A DNA stretch of 64,000 nt from Lactarius indigo. Its lineage: Eukaryota > Basidiomycota > Agaricomycetes > Russulales > Russulaceae. The number at the start of each line of letters is the position of its first letter. Position 1 is the stretch's first letter. The translations under genes and the position numbers were made by a program. Under the pieces are notes generated by a model. It did no database searches. It had not been told where the DNA came from and saw only the letters and a list, made by a program, of their open reading frames with translations. The stretch lies in assembly GCA_025766275.1 (NCBI GenBank), contig JAFKAC010000006.1, positions 434,001 through 498,000 of the forward strand. Reading direction: 5' to 3'. Positions 11,138-22,024 of the stretch are shown here, piece after piece.

Positions 11138-11871
11138 ATGCAACACGCGCTTAGGATTGCCCTCAAGGGCACTCCCCTCCTGCCGACCACTGCCATCTTC
11201 CACCGACGCCTTCTAGCTTCTGCTCATCGAGGAAGACATATTTCCACTCGCCAAACACCTGCAAACCTCACATCTGTGGTCAAAAAAGCTGCTAAAAACA
11301 CGCAGAAACCACCACAGAGCACGTCGTCATCCCTCGACCCTCTTCCCGACCCTCCCCCGTCACTTAAAGGCACACCGCCAATTATCAACACACGCGATAT
11401 TGAAGAGTACGTTCAACCTCTGTATTCGCGAGGATGGGGGCTTGCACCAATTCTGCCCAACGGTAATGGCATCCCAGTGCTGCGTAAGCGGTTTGAGTTT
11501 GCGAACGCGGACGCACTGCACGAGTTCTTGGCGGATCTCAGAGAGTACGAGAATGAGAAGCAGGTTTGTTCCCTTTCACGGAACAACTTCTTCGTGCTGC
11601 TTAATTGCATTTCCAGCACCACGCGAAGACGAACGTATTTGAAGACCAGCACTCCGTACTCGTCAGTACATGGACGCACGTAGCGAGAAAGCAGAAAGCA
11701 GACGCAAGTGGTGAAGACACACAGACGCAAGGCGTGACCGTACGCGATATTCGCCTCGCGTATGCTCTCGAGAAACTGTTTGAGAGTGCGCTGGCTGCGA
11801 GTGGAGCAGATTATGTCCCCCGGCTGCGTCCAGAGGCAGATCGGCCCAAGACATTGGAGGAGTATAGTTGA
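11138..11871 (+). CDS. Pterin-4a-carbinolamine dehydratase-like protein
   Basis: Exons 11138-11563 and 11617-11871, about 226 residues. The first 100 residues are rich in Arg, Ser and Thr with few acidic residues, so a mitochondrial presequence is likely. The C-terminal half shows the dehydratase pattern: RFEFANADALHEFLADL, a His pair HHAKTNVF at the exon junction, STWTH, and GVTVRDIRLAYALEKLFE. In the enzyme family the active site is normally HHP followed by a Trp; here the His pair and the TH motif remain but the Pro and Trp are absent. It may therefore be a diverged family member. The ATG at 11138 is the only in-frame one giving the presequence. Confidence 0.75.
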
Positions 11872-12196
11872 CTTTAAGGCGTACCATCTACGTCCATTCC
11901 CCATGCAACTCCTACCTTCCGTCTTCAAAACTCGGACATAACTAAGTTACGCCTGAACTGTGTGACCGCCGGCAATGCCAGGAGATGTAGTTGTCTTGTG
12001 ACCATCAGTTCCGTAACTTTCCAATAGCGGTATTTCAAGAGCGCGTGCACCTCAATGAATACCTCTTGTATGCGTAGGATATAGCAATATATTCGCGATG
12101 GCTAGCACATCGAGAACAAACGCTCGAGATCGCATCTCGTGACTTACGATTTCCAGGCACGACTTGTCCGGGGTGAGCCGGTTCGTTACGATCATC
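11872..12196. other. Gap with no recognised feature
   Basis: A 325-bp spacer between two plus-strand genes. It should contain the terminator of the dehydratase-like gene and the promoter of the zinc-knuckle gene. I see no distinctive element. Confidence 0.4.
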
Positions 12197-13293
12197 ATGA
12201 CGCGGTACACGAACGCTGGTCGAAAAAGAACGTATTTACAAGCCAGTTTTGGCCCGAACGACCACGAAACTCTCACGACGACCACTTCTGCATCCGTGCT
12301 GGACTCTTCTGATCCATTGCAAGCTCAGCAAGAAGTTAGGGTGGGCGATGTCCAGCCCAGTCGTAAACGCCGCCGAAGGAGCAAAGTGGGATCAGAGGAA
12401 AAGGTAGTGGCAGACGATGGGGACGATAAACCGGTGGTTAAGAGTGAAAAGACGAAAAAGGCGTTAGCAAAGCTGAAAGCCAAGGAAAGAGCGAAACGGG
12501 CCAAAAAAAGTACGTTATCGTGTCTGTGAAGGAAGAATGTGACTCTTGAGCCTACGCTGTAGCCGCTGCGGACAGAGCTGCTGCATCCGAGACGCGGCGC
12601 CTTAAACGCAAGGTGGAACGATGCGCGAATACGACGTGCTTTGCCTGCCGCGAAGTCGGGCACTCTGCCAGGGACTGTCCATCAATACAGCCCGGGACTG
12701 GCGATGGTACCACGAAAACAACTAAGAACCTCGTCGGTATCTGCTACCGGTGCGCTATCGACCGTCTGCCGCCACTCTTTATACCATAACGCCTTTGCAC
12801 CAGATGCGGTTCTCGAAAACATAACCTTGCGCGATGTCGCAAGCCGCCAGAGCCAGACGGCTCTTTGCCCTTCGCGTCGTGCTTCGTGTGCTCCGGACGG
12901 GGCCATCTCGCGGGTTCGTGTCCAAACAATAACGGCAAAGGGGTGTACCCGAACGGAGGCTCGTGTAAACTGTGCGGAGAAACGACGCACCTCGCAAAGG
13001 ATTGCACCCTGCGCAAAAAAATTGGTCAGTCATCCGTAAACCCAACTACTTTTTTGCGATTTTGACCAAAACTTTGCAATTGAACAGATGGGGGTGCCGC
13101 TGCAGCTCTACTGGGTACGGGTCGCGAGGCTGGTGCTGACGAGGACGACTTCCACATGATTCAAAGAAGAAATCTGGAAATAGACAAGGACGAGCGGAAA
13201 GAGGCGAAGACCCTGCGGGTGGGTGGAGTTGCGGGTGTCGTCAAGGTGTCTGGTAGGACTTCTGTCAAGCCAAATAAAGTGGTGCACTTCTGA
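12197..13293 (+). CDS. ZCCHC9-type zinc-knuckle protein
   Basis: Exons 12197-12509, 12563-12749, 12804-13024 and 13088-13293, about 308 residues. The N-terminus MTRYTNAGRKRTYLQASFG matches the start of this family. It is followed by a basic Lys-rich helix (KALAKLKAKERAKRAKK) and four CCHC knuckles: CFACREVGHSARDC, CYRCGSRKHNLARC, CFVCSGRGHLAGSC and CKLCGETTHLAKDC. The C-terminus ends VKPNKVVHF, again as in ZCCHC9. The animal homologue is nucleolar; zinc knuckles of this type bind RNA, so a role in rRNA processing or RNA surveillance is plausible but inferred. The second knuckle is split by an intron after CYR and is complete only after splicing. Confidence 0.92.
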
Positions 13294-13529
13294 ACCCACT
13301 CTGATCTGGCGCCGAGATCAAGCTTGTCCAAGACAGACTTTTTGCTATCATCAGAGAACTTCCGATCGCTACAGAGTTTACAATCGAGGGGTTTCTACCG
13401 GATGAGATATGGAACTGTATGCATACGCAGAAGGAACTGGATGTGTTTTCGGTTTGGAATAGTAGTAGATGGTTTGGCTAAACATGGTCATACTATGACG
13501 TCAGTGAAGCCCCCACTAAACAAACCACC

Positions 13530-14620
13530 ATGAATGCAAGGATTATATATGGCACTGCATGGTACGTATTGGATTGGTTTTTTTGAAGTAGATACTCAGC
13601 GAGCCACAGGAAGAAAGAACGGACGACAGCTCTGGTTGTGAGTGCCGTGTTGGCTGGTTTCAGAGCTATCGACACCGGTCAGTCATCCGGATACTATGTA
13701 ACTCTTTGAACCTGAGGTACATGACCACCAGCGTGTCAACCTAAGCACTACCGGTGAGTTATTATAATGAGCCACCGTATCCTTGGGTTACGACCTGCAA
13801 ATTGGGTAAGGGAGGACCTTGTCGGGGAGGCCCTGGAGATCTTGTACCAAAAGCATGGATACAAACGGGAGGATCTGTTCCTTCAGACGAAGTGAGCTAT
13901 AACTGTTCATGGCACCGGTGATGGGTCATCACACTGGCCAATGCAACAGATTCACATCAATCAATGGGCAAGACACCTCCCAGCCGCTTCCATACGACCC
14001 CTCCAGCACCGTGGAAGTGCAGGTCCGCAGCTCCTTCGCAACCTCCTTACGACAACTCCGTACAACGTATCTTGACTCATTTATATTACACTCTCCCCTG
14101 GAGACCTATGCAATGACCCTGCAGGCGTGGCGCATACTTGTTACTCTACAAGACGAGGGCCGTGTACGTGCAATCGGTCTCAGTAACACGTACGACCCGA
14201 CTCTTCTTGTCCGATTGGGGGAAGACAGTGGGCGCGCGGTACAGGTCGTGCAGAACCGCTGGTACGAGCGAAACGGGTGGGACCGTGAGGTCGTGAAATG
14301 GTGCAACGCCAACAATGCACAATACCAGTAAGTCACCTGTGTTGCTACTCAAGAGCGCCACACGACCGGTATTATTGATTAGATCGTTCTGGACGTTGAC
14401 GGGCTCGCCGAGTCTGCTTTCGCATCCGGCCATTGCTACCTTCGCTGAGGAAAATAAGTGCACGCCTCCCCAGGCAGTGTACCGCTTTGCTCAGTCCCTA
14501 GGCATCACACCACTTTCCGGAACGACCGACGAGACCCATATGCGAGAGGACCTCGTCGCCGAGAGCCTTAACCAAGGGGAGGAGTGCTTCGGAACGCTGA
14601 CCAGATTCATATGGGGTTAG
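13530..14620 (+). CDS. Aldo/keto reductase
   Basis: Exons 13530-13561, 13610-13677, 13732-13753 (22 nt), 13811-13891, 13950-14327 and 14383-14620, about 272 residues. It has the (beta/alpha)8 pattern of NADPH-dependent aldo/keto reductases with the full catalytic tetrad: Asp in AIDTA, Tyr in PKHYRED, Lys in FLQTK and His in FILHSPLE. Later blocks are RVRAIGLSNTYDP and VVQNRWYERNGWDREVV. Only after joining the 22-nt exon does the DTACQPKHY segment appear, so automated calls may miss it. The substrate is unknown. It converges on the Yippee gene with about 90 bp between stop codons. Confidence 0.92.
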
Positions 14621-14709
14621 ACGTTTAAATTGTCAAGCACTATACAACAGACTATGATCCGCAAAAATGGGTATTCATTAGCATCACGCATGGTGAGGCC
14701 TCGACCACA

Positions 14710-15300
14710 TCACCCCTCCAACGTCCAAGCATTGTTTTTGACAAGTCGCTCTCGCTCAAGAAGGTACTTCCCTGTATTCTTAAAGGTTGGTGAAGCACAT
14801 AAATGAAGCGCATATAAAGGGCCCGACCTTCTTTGTATTTTTGCGACTGGTCCGATGCTTTGTGGTAGTACCACCCAATCCTGTCGCCGCACCCGACACA
14901 AAACACATCGGCGACAGTGTGGACGCCAGTACTATATAGCGTTAGCTTCTTTTTGAGGGAAGGGAGTTTAGAACTCACAGTAATGGACGATCCTCCTTGT
15001 TACCCATCCTGACGTTGACGGCAGAATGCATTAAACTGTCACACGAGTCGGTTTCCAAGCCGCAATGACGATGTATAGCAAACGCACTACCCGCGTCCAT
15101 CCCGACCAGAAAATGACTTGCTGATAAGTTCATCTTTTAAAGCCTACGTGAATCGAACGGGAGTGTGTGTCTTCAGATCTGGCGGAGCAGGAGATTATGA
15201 TTCTCACAATCACGACCGAGCAGTTGGAGCAGCAGAAACTCGGGTGACCCTCGAAAACGTGTGCGACTTTGGAAGAGGGCTGCTTTTCCGCGGAAGACAT
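14710..15300 (-). CDS. Yippee family zinc-binding protein
   Basis: Five exons: 15300-15208, 15143-15091, 15035-14979, 14931-14828 and 14771-14710, 122 residues, the typical length. The Yippee zinc-binding CxxC pairs are present (FCCSNCSVV and FCVGCGDRIGW), with DELISKSFSGRDGR, LLTGVHTVADVF and the C-terminal SQKYKEGKYLLERERLV. The Yippee/Mis18 fold is shared with cereblon. Some family members belong to CTLH ubiquitin ligase complexes, which is of note because muskelin is also in this window, but nothing here links the two. The gene is divergent from the Rpr2 gene. Confidence 0.93.
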
Positions 15301-15499
15301 GCAGTTTCAAGCCTCTGGGCCGTATGTTAGTGGATGAGTAGATATGGCGCGCAATGCGCTCGTGTACATAGTGAAACCAGGCTTCCTTATCCGGCCTTGC
15401 ACTGCACCAGTACTGCACCGACTCTCTCTCTCGGGTCGCGACACTATTACTCTTGGCCCAGGTGTCGGCCTCGGTCTCGTCCGCTGCGCTTGGCCGCCA

Positions 15500-16281
15500 A
15501 TGGGCAAAAAGAATAAAGACGAAGTGCCAAACCCGAACGGCGTCGTGAATCGAGATATCCTGCAGCGACTCAACTTCCTATACCAGGCTTCTGCATACCT
15601 CGAGTCCATGTCGTCTAAAAGCGATGTACGCCCCGAGGTCTGTTCTTCAACAGATGTCATGGAAGATGTCTCGGCAGATGTCTCGGGATCTGCGCGTCCA
15701 ACTGCAGGTCTTACAAAAGCGCAATTGGGGAGAAGGGAGCGGCGACGTAAAAGGCGAGTGATACAGGCAGCAGACATTGGGCAAGGGTACGTCCGTGCTA
15801 TGAGATTGATCGGACAGAAAACGACGGTGAAAATGTAAGTACTTTCGGCCTGCGACATGTATGCCCGTTTAACACCGGCGCCGCGCTGCTAGGGACCCTT
15901 CTGTAAAGCGGACGCTTTGCAAGGGGTGCGACACGATCCTTATCCCCGGCCTGTCCGCCACCGTTCGAGTGAATGGTGAGTTGTTGTCCTGGATGCTCTC
16001 GTACCCGACGCTGAACCCCCGTCCCAGGTTCCAATAATCATCGTCACCTCGTAACTACGACCTGTTTTCGTTGCAAATCGTCACGTCGCATTCCTGCACC
16101 CCCTGTTCTTAAGCCAGACTCGGCGGCTCCTCATGACGATGCGGTGATGGAGGTCGACAAATCTGGGGGTTCGGCTCCCCGGAAGTCCAAGCGCAGACGC
16201 GGGCCACCGCCTCGCTCCCCACCGCTTTTCGAACGAGAAGGACATGTCATATTTCGTGGCCTCGTTCAGAAGCCTCCGTAA
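15500..16281 (+). CDS. RNase P/MRP subunit, Rpr2/Rpp21 family
   Basis: Exons 15500-15834, 15893-15975 and 16028-16281, about 223 residues. The N-terminal helices contain RDILQRLNFLYQASAYLESM. The Rpr2 zinc ribbon is formed by LCKGCDTILIPGLSATVRV plus CFRCKSSRR after two introns (two CxxC pairs). The C-terminal third is basic and Pro-rich (RKSKRRRGPPPRSPP). The protein helps RNase P trim the 5' leader of pre-tRNA or acts in RNase MRP. I chose the ATG at 15500 because the conserved region starts 17 residues later; the longer upstream frame has no family similarity. The 199-bp spacing from the Yippee start suggests a shared promoter. Confidence 0.92.
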
Positions 16282-17183
16282 CAATGAAAATTTCGTGTGT
16301 CTGTAAGAGATGCGTAGAACATGCCGGAGGGACCTTGTGCCATCCCTCGATATGATTCGTAAACGTTGTCGTATTTGTACTGAACAGTTTGTGTTAATGC
16401 GCCAACAAAGGGCTTATTTTTATATTTATTTCCAAGGTTGAGAGGGGAGTAATAACACAGCAGGGTGTTCCATGTGCACATGTTTTTATTCATAGGTAAC
16501 ATCGATACAGTCACAGTCGCGCGCACTCAGTGGTAGGAGTATCTCCTCAGTGGGTAGCTGGAGTCGCAGGTGGAGGACGATGACCAATTTCATGACCTGT
16601 GCAAGGTCTCCGTGCACGCAGATAACGTGGGGCAAACAAAGCAAGTAGAACAGGCGGATAGAGGAGTGCGAGTGCTTGGCGAAGAAAGCAAAGATACGGA
16701 AAGTGGCAGAAGCGCAGCCACGAAAGGGCGCGACACGAAAAGTCGGGTAAGAGTCGTTACAAATAGGTACTGCAGTATATGAAAGAAGGAAGACATGCCA
16801 AACAGAGCGACGAGGTCACCTGTGGAGTGACCATTGACCAGGAAACGTTCGTAGGCTTACACTGAGTAGCGTGGAGAAGACGAGTGGTTTGTGAAGACGG
16901 AACGCTTGGAAACGAACATGTACGAAAGAAATTGAAAGTGAGAGGAGAGAGAAAGCGAACGATTCACGAATTCAACGACCTAGTGAGGACAACGAATTGG
17001 CAACACGGCCAAGAGCACGACCGTGAAGGCGGAGCGAGGCGCGGGAAAAGGCACGTGATGTAAGACCTGCCCTAAACACCTTTCTCTATATAAGACCGTC
17101 GTCCTGCTTTCCCGTTTTTCTTTAGAACATACTCAGCTAGGATCTATTCTATAGAAACTAACTCGAGTCTTGCATGTTTACAC
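16282..17183. other. Gap without supported gene
   Basis: About 900 bp. The left part is the 3' region of the Rpr2 gene; the right part is upstream of the TATA element at 17087. The purine-biased stretch from 16570 to 16960 has no domain-like reading frame. Confidence 0.4.
17087..17094 (+). promoter_or_regulatory. TATA box of a possible small gene
   Basis: TATATAAG is followed by a pyrimidine-rich tract (TTTCCCGTTTTTCTTTAG) and lies about 95 nt upstream of a short ORF. A canonical TATA box plus CT tract is characteristic of strongly expressed basidiomycete genes. Confidence 0.55.
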
Positions 17184-17303
17184 ATGCCACGTCCTTCATC
17201 TCCAGTCGATGACCACCGCGCACACTCGTTATACAGAGAACATACTGTCTCCCAGGAGCAGATCGAGGACGTTAGGCTTGGGAGCTTGGGAGCCTTTGGG
17301 TGA
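17184..17303 (+). CDS. Possible small protein of 39 residues
   Basis: An ATG in the context CAC ATG CC opens a 39-residue frame starting MPRPSSPVDDHRAHSL and ending LGSLGAFG. The product is hydrophilic with no signal peptide. Support is the strong core promoter just upstream. It could continue through a splice at GGGTGACC near 17298, which would change the C-terminus. I do not recognise the family. Confidence 0.3.
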   Translation: MPRPSSPVDDHRAHSLYREHTVSQEQIEDVRLGSLGAFG

Positions 17304-17658
17304 CCTGCATACCTTGCCTGCGAGTTGTGCGTTTGTCTGATGGAGCTCTTCTGGATGTGCGTTGTTTTCCTCATTTGAAGTCCTTACGAAGTGTTTTTGT
17401 ATGTATGTTTTGATGAAAGAAAAAGTTTCTCTAAAATTTTTTTAATGTGTTTGTTGTCATCGAAAAAAATATTCTAGAGTGTCTTTTCAACACATCAAGC
17501 ATTAATACGTTAGATCAACCACAGCCTTACAGTGACTTCTGATTAATGTTGGTCAACGCTGACTACGGTATGTCGATTTATGTCGACTGTTCAAAGCCTG
17601 TCAGGCGAAAGCATGTTAAGTGCTGTATGTGTTTTGTTGCTATGATAGTTCGAAGAAG

Positions 17659-19431
17659 TCACACGTCCCCAATGAGTTTCACCAGTATCTCCTTTACCGT
17701 TCTTCTCCTCCAAACTCCTTCGTTACTTTCAACACCCGCTGGTACCCGGGGAGCAGTTGCTAAATATACAACCCCTGCCATCATCTCATCCTCTGGTCCA
17801 TCGCGCACACGCAGTCGATGTGAAATGACACGAGGCACGACCTTTGCAGCGTCGACTTCTGACACGTCCCACTTCTCTCGTGGGTCCACGTGCAGCCAAT
17901 CCGCTTCTGCGCCAGATGCATCCGACTGCGAGGGTTGTGAAGCCGCGGAGCGCGCTATCCCGGCCCATTGCAAGTGCACGCTTGCGTGAAGCGATCCCGA
18001 GCTTCCGGCCGCAGACGTGGCTGGGAGTGCCGCGGCGCGCTCGATGAGGGCGGATCCTACGTCGCCAGCACCGAGGACACGGTGTGCGCGCACCAACGCC
18101 TCCGCATCTTGCACGCAACGCACGCCGAGCAGCGTACCGTCAAGTTCGTGGTGGTGCCGCGCGGCGCCGATCAGGTCCGCGATGTAGAGTCGGAGCGACG
18201 CGTGCATGTTCACGTGAGCCGGCGTGCTGAGGGTGCGAAGACGCGGGAGCAGATCGCGTGGGAAGATCGGGGTGGTCGGTTGTTGCGCAGGCGTCGAGGC
18301 CTGTGACGGAGACCGCGTGCCGGGAGACTGCGAGGCGAGGTACGCAGTGTACGCTTGTCGGGTGCTGGGATGCAGGGCGACGGGCACGCTGAGCGAAAAT
18401 TTGTCGAGCTACAAGTGGCGTGTTTTTGGTTAAGGTGCATGAGATGAGACAAGTTTGTGGTGGGGTGACATGCCAGGCTTTTATGGACCGAAGGACGCTC
18501 GCGTGGGTCGAACGGACAGACGCAAACAAGGACGAAATCTTCGGGAAGATCCCAAGAGGCGTGGTTGGCGCTGCCTGGATCCTCGTCAAATGTGACGCGG
18601 TTCTCAAGTAGGGTACGAAGTAAGGCACGTTGGCATGGCACGCTGGCGTGCTCAAGCCCCGTCACCACGACGGCCGTCGGCAGCAACGAGGTTGATGAGG
18701 ATCGGTGCAGTACTCGTGAACTTTCAGGATCGGTAGACCCCGATGGACCGAAACGTGTTCCCGGTGCATGAAAAGGGGCACGGAAGAGGAAGCCGGACTT
18801 CGTACTTGCACGTTCGCGCTGAGAACTGGTTGACGAAACGTCCAGTTCGCTGGCCTGTCGCCCATGTCGTCTGTGGTCGTCTAAGATAGGATGAGACTGC
18901 GAGCGCTTTGCACGCATCCTTGAAGAAGAGTCCATCTTGCTTGTTGGTGCTCCTTGATTAGGTGAGGAGAAGATGGACGGGACAAAGGACGATGGCGGGA
19001 TACTACCCGATGAAGGTGATATCCTATGTTTGTGGGTTGCATAGCCAAATATGTTGGCAAATATCTAGAAAGAACGGTAAGTATGGCCGGGCTGGCAAAT
19101 GGCGAGAAGTCGCAAACCGTCAAGCTGACCTTGACCAGCTCGCGGGGGTAAAGACAAATACGAAATTACTGACAAGGGCAGCGAGATTCTGGACGACGGT
19201 GATATCCTCCTCCTTCGGTCTTAGCAGAACGTGTTTGTTGCCCGCCATGACGCATAGTGAAATTGCTTGAAAGATGACAGGGTCTAGAGGTACATCGGGT
19301 GCAGTTGCGCGAATGAAATCGAGTAGGGAAGCGAAGAAGTCAGGCGTCCCCGGAGTTCCCAAGCGCGGAACAATGTTCTGGCTCTGCGGTAAATCAGAAT
19401 GATAATAGACGGAGGATGATATGTCGCCCAT
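17659..19431 (-). CDS. Degenerate MoxR-like AAA-family protein, uncharacterised
   Basis: Exons 19431-19162, 19064-18474 and 18408-17659, about 536 residues. The layout resembles a MoxR/Mg-chelatase AAA domain: an N-terminal helix region, CVMAGNKHVLLRPKEED where a Walker A loop would be, a long Ser/Arg-rich insert, TAVVVTGLEHASVPCQRALL where Walker B and the following helix would be, LLENRVTFDEDPGS, then the sensor-like FVLVCVCPFDPRERPSVHKS and a helical lid. Walker A (GxxGxGKT) and the Walker B acidic pair are absent, so ATP hydrolysis is unlikely. The join between exons 2 and 3 needs a GC..AG intron (GCATGT donor). The function is unknown; a scaffold role is only a guess. Confidence 0.7.
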
Positions 19432-19807
19432 CCCAAGTTGGAACGTTACGGCCAGTTACTGTTACTGTTAGTAGCGGCCAAGCAGGTCAGGGTAGATGTA
19501 GACACACGTGACGGGGACCAGATGAAGTAGAGTAATTTAGAACGAACTATAACTTTAACCCATTAACTTTGCGCTTCTCCGGACTCCCCGCTTACCCGCC
19601 CAGGAATCCCCTCCAGGACTCACCCTGTCTCTCACATATCTCTACCCTCTCCCTCCTCACGGGGCTTTCTCTCATCCTACCGCTGTGGGACTTTCCATCG
19701 TCCTCTGCCCCGTTTCACTAGCTATCTCCCCCAGAACGCGAAACACCTCACATACAATCAAGTTCCCGTACTATCATCTTCCCCCCAACACGTTCCCTCC
19801 ATAACAC
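19432..19807. other. Divergent promoter region
   Basis: 376 bp between two divergent genes. The half nearest 19808 is strongly pyrimidine-rich on the plus strand, as is common before start codons in this window. No other motif stands out. Confidence 0.45.
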
Positions 19808-20965
19808 ATGGCTAGCCTTTTGACCGTGGTTCCTGGCTCACGCCGTCCCATTCGTGTCGACTCGACTGGTGTTGTAGTTAATATCGCGGTTCAAGGACCT
19901 GACCGTTCCTCGTTCTCCAAGTCGGGCGCAAACTCCTCTGCCTCCCGCAGGAAGCCACAGACTACCTACAGATCGCCCTCTCTCCAGTTCCCGAGCGATT
20001 TGTGCATTGAGCACTCCGGTCAAACAATTCGTCCGTCACCAACGGGTCTCGGCCCGCCACCGGCCCTTCCCGCCCGTCGTTCACACGCATCGCCCGCCGC
20101 CACCACTACCAATGTGCCAGTCAGAATGAAATACCCAATGAAACCGCCTTTGCCAATCTACCACCCGCTCGGTCGATTGGCACTCTCCTTACCGGAGCTT
20201 GACCCTGGCATGCGTAGTTCATTAAGCTCAGCCGACGATGCGATGCGTGGTTCTGTTTCGCGATCTCGGCGGCCCGCTACCAGGGTGCGAGATGCCGCCG
20301 ATGCCGATAACGGAGATACCGGCACACCCCTGGCTGTGCCTGTCGAAGCCCCTGCACCGCCCGAAAAACCGAGCCCTCGCAAGCGACGCAGTGGCGGACA
20401 AACCAACTCCCGTCGCCGTAGGCGTGAGGCAGACGACGGCGATGCGACGTATCCTGCAAAGCGCACACGCGCAAATCGCGCCCCTCCTGTACCTGCTTCA
20501 GACAGCGGATCACTGGGCAATGGTGCTGACGTGCCAGATGTGGATGGAGCCGAGGAAGGCGTGAAAGCTCCCGAGAGACGCTCAACGCGTTCGCGCGCCG
20601 CGGCGCAAGTGAAACCTCCTCCTGTCCGAAGGAATTCGAGTGCAAGTGATAGGACGCAAACGTCCGTGTCCGTATCCATCGCGGGCGGCCAGCCGAGGAA
20701 AGAGGATGTTGACGTCACGCCAACTGGCGCAACTGGGCGCTCGTCAGCCTCATCTGGAGAGGCCGAAGCCCCGGCGGTCCAAATGGCTGTGGACGAGGCC
20801 ACAGCGCGAGGTACCGTGACCGAGTCACAGCCAGCAAAACTCGGGGCCGATGGTCCTTCCCAGACAACAGCCCCGGACGGTCCCCTTACATCCGGCGCCC
20901 CACAAAAAAACCCTCGTGAGGGCGAGCCCGGCGAGGAAGGTGGATTGCGTTTATCGTCTTCTTGA
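19808..20965 (+). CDS. Disordered basic/acidic protein, unknown function
   Basis: A single uninterrupted frame of 385 residues, without membrane segments or a signal peptide. It is rich in Pro, Ser, Arg and Ala. Basic clusters (SPRKRRSGGQ, SRRRRREADD, YPAKRTRANR) look like nuclear localisation signals. Two less disordered stretches are the N-terminus (LLTVVPGSRRPIRVDSTG) and MKPPLPIYHPLGRLALSL, which could be binding motifs. I do not recognise a named family. The lack of introns in so long a frame is unusual for this window. It is probably a nuclear regulatory or chromatin-associated protein, but that rests only on composition. Confidence 0.7.
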   Translation: MASLLTVVPGSRRPIRVDSTGVVVNIAVQGPDRSSFSKSGANSSASRRKPQTTYRSPSLQFPSDLCIEHSGQTIRPSPTGLGPPPALPARRSHASPAATTTNVPVRMKYPMKPPLPIYHPLGRLALSLPELDPGMRSSLSSADDAMRGSVSRSRRPATRVRDAADADNGDTGTPLAVPVEAPAPPEKPSPRKRRSGGQTNSRRRRREADDGDATYPAKRTRANRAPPVPASDSGSLGNGADVPDVDGAEEGVKAPERRSTRSRAAAQVKPPPVRRNSSASDRTQTSVSVSIAGGQPRKEDVDVTPTGATGRSSASSGEAEAPAVQMAVDEATARGTVTESQPAKLGADGPSQTTAPDGPLTSGAPQKNPREGEPGEEGGLRLSSS

Positions 20966-22024
20966 CTTACTGTACAACCACCCTTGGCAGTACCATATTT
21001 ATACCTCCTTTTGGGGCGTATTCCTTACTTTTTTTTTGGTGACGAAATCGCTTGTTTATGTGGGCTTCTTGCACAATCGTGTTCCGTCTTCGATTGGCAG
21101 GATTTCTATTTATGTATTGGATATGTGTATTCTACAGGTGAAGCAACGATGCGCCAGAGTTCTAGATATTCTGACTCAGGCACTGTTTGCAATGCAACTA
21201 TTTCAACAATGTAGTATTCCGGAAAGCGTGCGTAAAACTTGTAATTTCCAAGGAGCAATGACCGCCGAGGGGATTTCCTTTGAACAAAGAAGTTTTGGGG
21301 CTGGAGTTATTGTGGAAAAGGCACAGAAGTGGAGCAGGGTAGTATTTACGTGTCCAAGAGATAAAAGAAATCATGTAGTTGACTGGCGTATTGCGCGGGG
21401 ACTAGTGATGGAATACCAGGTGGGTCGTGCTATGACAGGACCAGTGGAGCTGATGAGAACATTGATCTTGCTCCATCCGAGTCTTCCTACCGAATCGCGA
21501 CAGCGTCATGATGGGTCGATCTCAACCTTTACAACGATGGTGCTGTGTTCTGGATTCTAACGATCGCAGTGAGCATTGTGGCCATGTGGGAGTTGGTTTG
21601 TAACCAACCGAAGGGACCAATGACGTCTCGACCACCGCGTTGTCACCAGCTTCGTAGACTCGTGGCGAAGGCGACCTCGGCGCATATGGGCTTCTTTTCT
21701 CCCGATGGGTAAATGTCATCTCTTGGGACCGGATTATTTGAATTTACCCCGCGACTTAGAGCCACCTGCCTAGCTGTCATGCATGCCAGCAAATACTCGG
21801 ATTATCCTAGGTCGCTAGATCATGCAAACTCATCGGAGGTTGCCTCTCCTGGCTCTTGGTTACTAGTAACTAGTCATGAGTTTTGCATGGGGAATTTAAA
21901 TCATCTCCCTCCTTAACCCATGAGTTTCCTTTCAGCCCCACCCGCTGCTTGCCCCCCTGAGGGTTATTTCTCATTCTTTCCTTCTTAATTACCCCGCCTC
22001 CAAACGGCTGAACGGCTGAGCTCA
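20966..22024. other. Gap of about 1 kb upstream of the DUF3712 gene
   Basis: No supported gene. A T-tract at 21030-21038 follows the preceding stop codon. A small palindromic segment containing ACTAGTAACTAGT lies at about 21863-21875. The frames present have no domain signal and irregular composition. Confidence 0.4.

Noticed and set aside
20158..20802. Long minus-strand ORF opposite the disordered protein
   Set aside because: It is the antisense shadow of a GC-rich coding frame and has no domain features.
21863..21875. Small palindrome ACTAGTAACTAGT
   Set aside because: Too short and isolated to assign a function.
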